Position numbers and translations under genes: made by a program
Source: Undaria pinnatifida
Taxonomy: Eukaryota > Sar > Phaeophyceae > Laminariales > Alariaceae
DNA: 64,000 nt
Direction: 5' to 3'
Assembly: GCA_012845835.1 (NCBI GenBank)
Contig: JABAKD010000020.1
Coordinates: 4,796,720 to 4,860,719 of the forward strand
Shown: positions 62,501 to 64,000 of the stretch, one piece after another
Position numbering within the stretch: the stretch's first letter is position 1
How the letters are laid out: every line of letters begins with the position of its first letter
Notes under the pieces: generated by a model
Seen by the model: the letters and a program-made list of their open reading frames with translations, nothing else
Told to the model about the DNA's origin: nothing
Databases searched by the model: none

Positions 62501-63189
62501 AAAGCATTTGGGAAAAAAAAAACGTTCTTCACACATTCGTGTAATTTTTTCGTGTGTTTGCGGATCCTTTCTACAGGCAATCAATGCGCAAACACAAAAA
62601 AAAAAAAAGCAAAAAAAAAGCGAGAAAAAAAAAGGCGAAGAAAAAGGAAGGTTTTTCGGTGTGTAACTTGGCAAAATGGTGGGTGCACTAGGCAAGGGCT
62701 AGCTGGCTAAGCAAGGAAGGGAGGGATTTGTGATGGCTGGGAGAAAACAGGAAAATATATTACTTATTTTGTATCTTGTCAATCGAAAGCGTTTAGAATA
62801 TAAATATACAGGAATATTAAAGAAACTAAGATAAACAGCACAACGGGCAAAGGGCGAGGATGACGTCGCACGCCACAAGGAGCGTAATCATACACCAATG
62901 ATATGCGTGTGATCTTTCTCGTTGATACTCTCGGGCCGACCCGCGAGGTTTTGACCCGAAGACCAGTGGGATTTGAATACCTTCTGAGCCGACACTCGGG
63001 TTGGATCATGACCCGTGTACAGCGAGCCCTGCTGTTTTCTTTAATCAGATTCCTATCAATGACAGAATGAGTTAGAACAACAGGTTCGACAAAAAATGGT
63101 ACCTGTTCCATGTACTCCGTGGAGTATTTTATTTTCAATAAAGGTCCCTGGCTCATGGGATTCCTCGTCGAATTTTGCGCACCTCGGAC
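59506..63189. other. Region downstream of calmodulin
   Basis: Includes the 3' UTR of calmodulin. It has G-runs (59576-59583, 61011-61033), T-rich tracts (60366-60480), a C-run (60825-60841) and A-rich tracts (62513-62645). A 306-codon minus-strand frame (61660-62580) is judged compositional. No gene recognised. Confidence 0.5.
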
Positions 63190-63660
63190 AGATCAGATCC
63201 CATTTTTTAGATCTAGCTCTGTTCGGACAGGTGGATCCTCGATCTGTATGATCTGCGGGATCTAGATCATATTTTCTGATGGGATCTGTACGATCTAGCT
63301 CTTACATACATGTCTGACTGTGAGTGGAATCTGTATGATCTAGATCCTTCGCACATGTTTGCGTGGGTGGGATCTGTGGCATCTGCGGGGTCTGCACATG
63401 TTTGCTGAACGTGATCTGTGGAATCTGCGGGGTCTGCACATGTTTGCTGAACGTGATCTGTCAGGATCTGTGGGATATGTTATCATATTTGACTGATGGG
63501 ATCTGTATGATCTTGATATCTCACAGATGTTTGCCTTGGATGGGATCTGTATGATCTAGATCCTTCACACATCTTTGCCAGAGTGGGACCTGTATGATCT
63601 AGATCCTTCGCACATGTTTACCTGGGTGGGATCTGTACGATCATCTGAAGGATCTCCATT
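63190..63660. repeat. GATCTGT minisatellite
   Basis: About ten degenerate units containing GGGATCTGTATGATCTAGAT and CCTTCGCACATGTTTGC. Unit length varies between roughly 40 and 60 bp. Confidence 0.85.
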
Positions 63661-63775
63661 TTCCCCGCGGGTGATGGTCATGTACCAATAATACCTGGTA
63701 TACTTCGAAGTATCACACTGGACTGGCACCAGTATCAAACCGAACTGTTCGTGCTCTATATATACGAGATCGGAG

Positions 63776-64000
63776 CTACATACGACGTAACAGCCCTTGG
63801 TGGTTGCCGATCTTGGTGGCTGCCGATCAAGCTCCCACGCACATACTGCCCAACTCCACAAGCGCACAATCACGTGGAGCTGAAGCAGAGGATAACAAGC
63901 ATAAGCCTGCAGATGTGGGAGGAAGCAGCTCTAGTGGCTATGCACCCGCAAATGATACCGCCAGCGGGCAGAAAGGAGGTCCCTCTGCCGATCCGGGGGC
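63776..64000 (+). CDS. Possible partial exon at the right edge
   Basis: A frame open from about 63776 to the end of the window encodes a hydrophilic, Ser/Gly/Pro-rich stretch (AEAEDNKHKPADVGGSSSSG, then YAPANDTASGQKGGPSADPG). A second frame is also open over the last 130 bases, so the choice is not secure. It could be a disordered part of a host protein or of a mobile element. Not recognised. Confidence 0.3.

Noticed and set aside
61660-62580. 306-codon minus-strand frame
   Set aside because: Low-complexity Pro/Ser/Lys composition from pyrimidine- and purine-rich DNA, no recognisable domain, no splice or start context; kept only as a remark.

Overview
This is a eukaryotic nuclear window dominated by repeats and introns. 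Only two host genes can be read with confidence, both on the + strand: an intron-rich homologue of translation initiation factor eIF2B subunit gamma (EIF2B3; twelve coding exons over 27087-47092, extreme N-terminus not located) and calmodulin (two exons, 50788-51036 and 59305-59505, split by an 8.27-kb intron). The calmodulin sequence (start [17 protein letters not shown], end EFVKMMMSK), the long introns loaded with microsatellites and the mixture of Ty3/gypsy, Ty1/copia and small non-autonomous elements fit a stramenopile, most likely a brown alga. That assignment is inference from sequence style and not from a database search.

Layout. 0.2-8 kb: a three-layer nest. A small terminal-inverted-repeat element (MITE family A) was split by a Ty3/gypsy LTR retrotransposon (minus strand, 4-bp target duplication GTAC). 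That element was in turn split by a 1.64-kb fold-back DNA element with about 680-bp arms and a 9-bp target duplication. 8-12.5 kb: a 25-bp tandem repeat, a possible minus-strand exon, a tRNA-derived SINE and unassigned sequence. 12.8-20.05 kb: an old, broken Ty1/copia element (minus strand) that itself contains a GC-rich fold-back and a 707-bp Harbinger-like MITE with TAA target duplications. 20-27 kb: gene-free, with purine and pyrimidine tracts, a palindrome-headed minisatellite and a three-copy tandem repeat of about 190 bp.

27.1-47.1 kb: EIF2B3. Its introns hold a short LTR element without recognisable coding capacity (30377-33518, 5-bp target duplication CCGCT), two more MITE A copies, a 1.1-kb inverted repeat, a TA-flanked TIR element, and long TTG, TTTG, TTGG and CCAA arrays. 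The TTGG array in intron 6 and the CCAA array in intron 7 are complementary and flank exon 7. Exon 7 has a length divisible by three and is preceded by a decayed tandem duplicate of itself. 47.1-50.5 kb: intergenic repeats. 50.6-59.5 kb: calmodulin, with two SINEs and several repeat fragments in its intron. 59.5-64 kb: no recognised gene, a GATCTGT-type minisatellite, and a reading frame open to the right edge.

The two genes are housekeeping and not functionally linked: one encodes a subunit of the exchange factor that recharges eIF2, the other a calcium sensor. The most unusual features are the arrangement around EIF2B3 exon 7, and a conserved 45-50-bp module with an ATG (M-S-x-D-x-K-L-x-x-L-T-A) that recurs about eight times on both strands.
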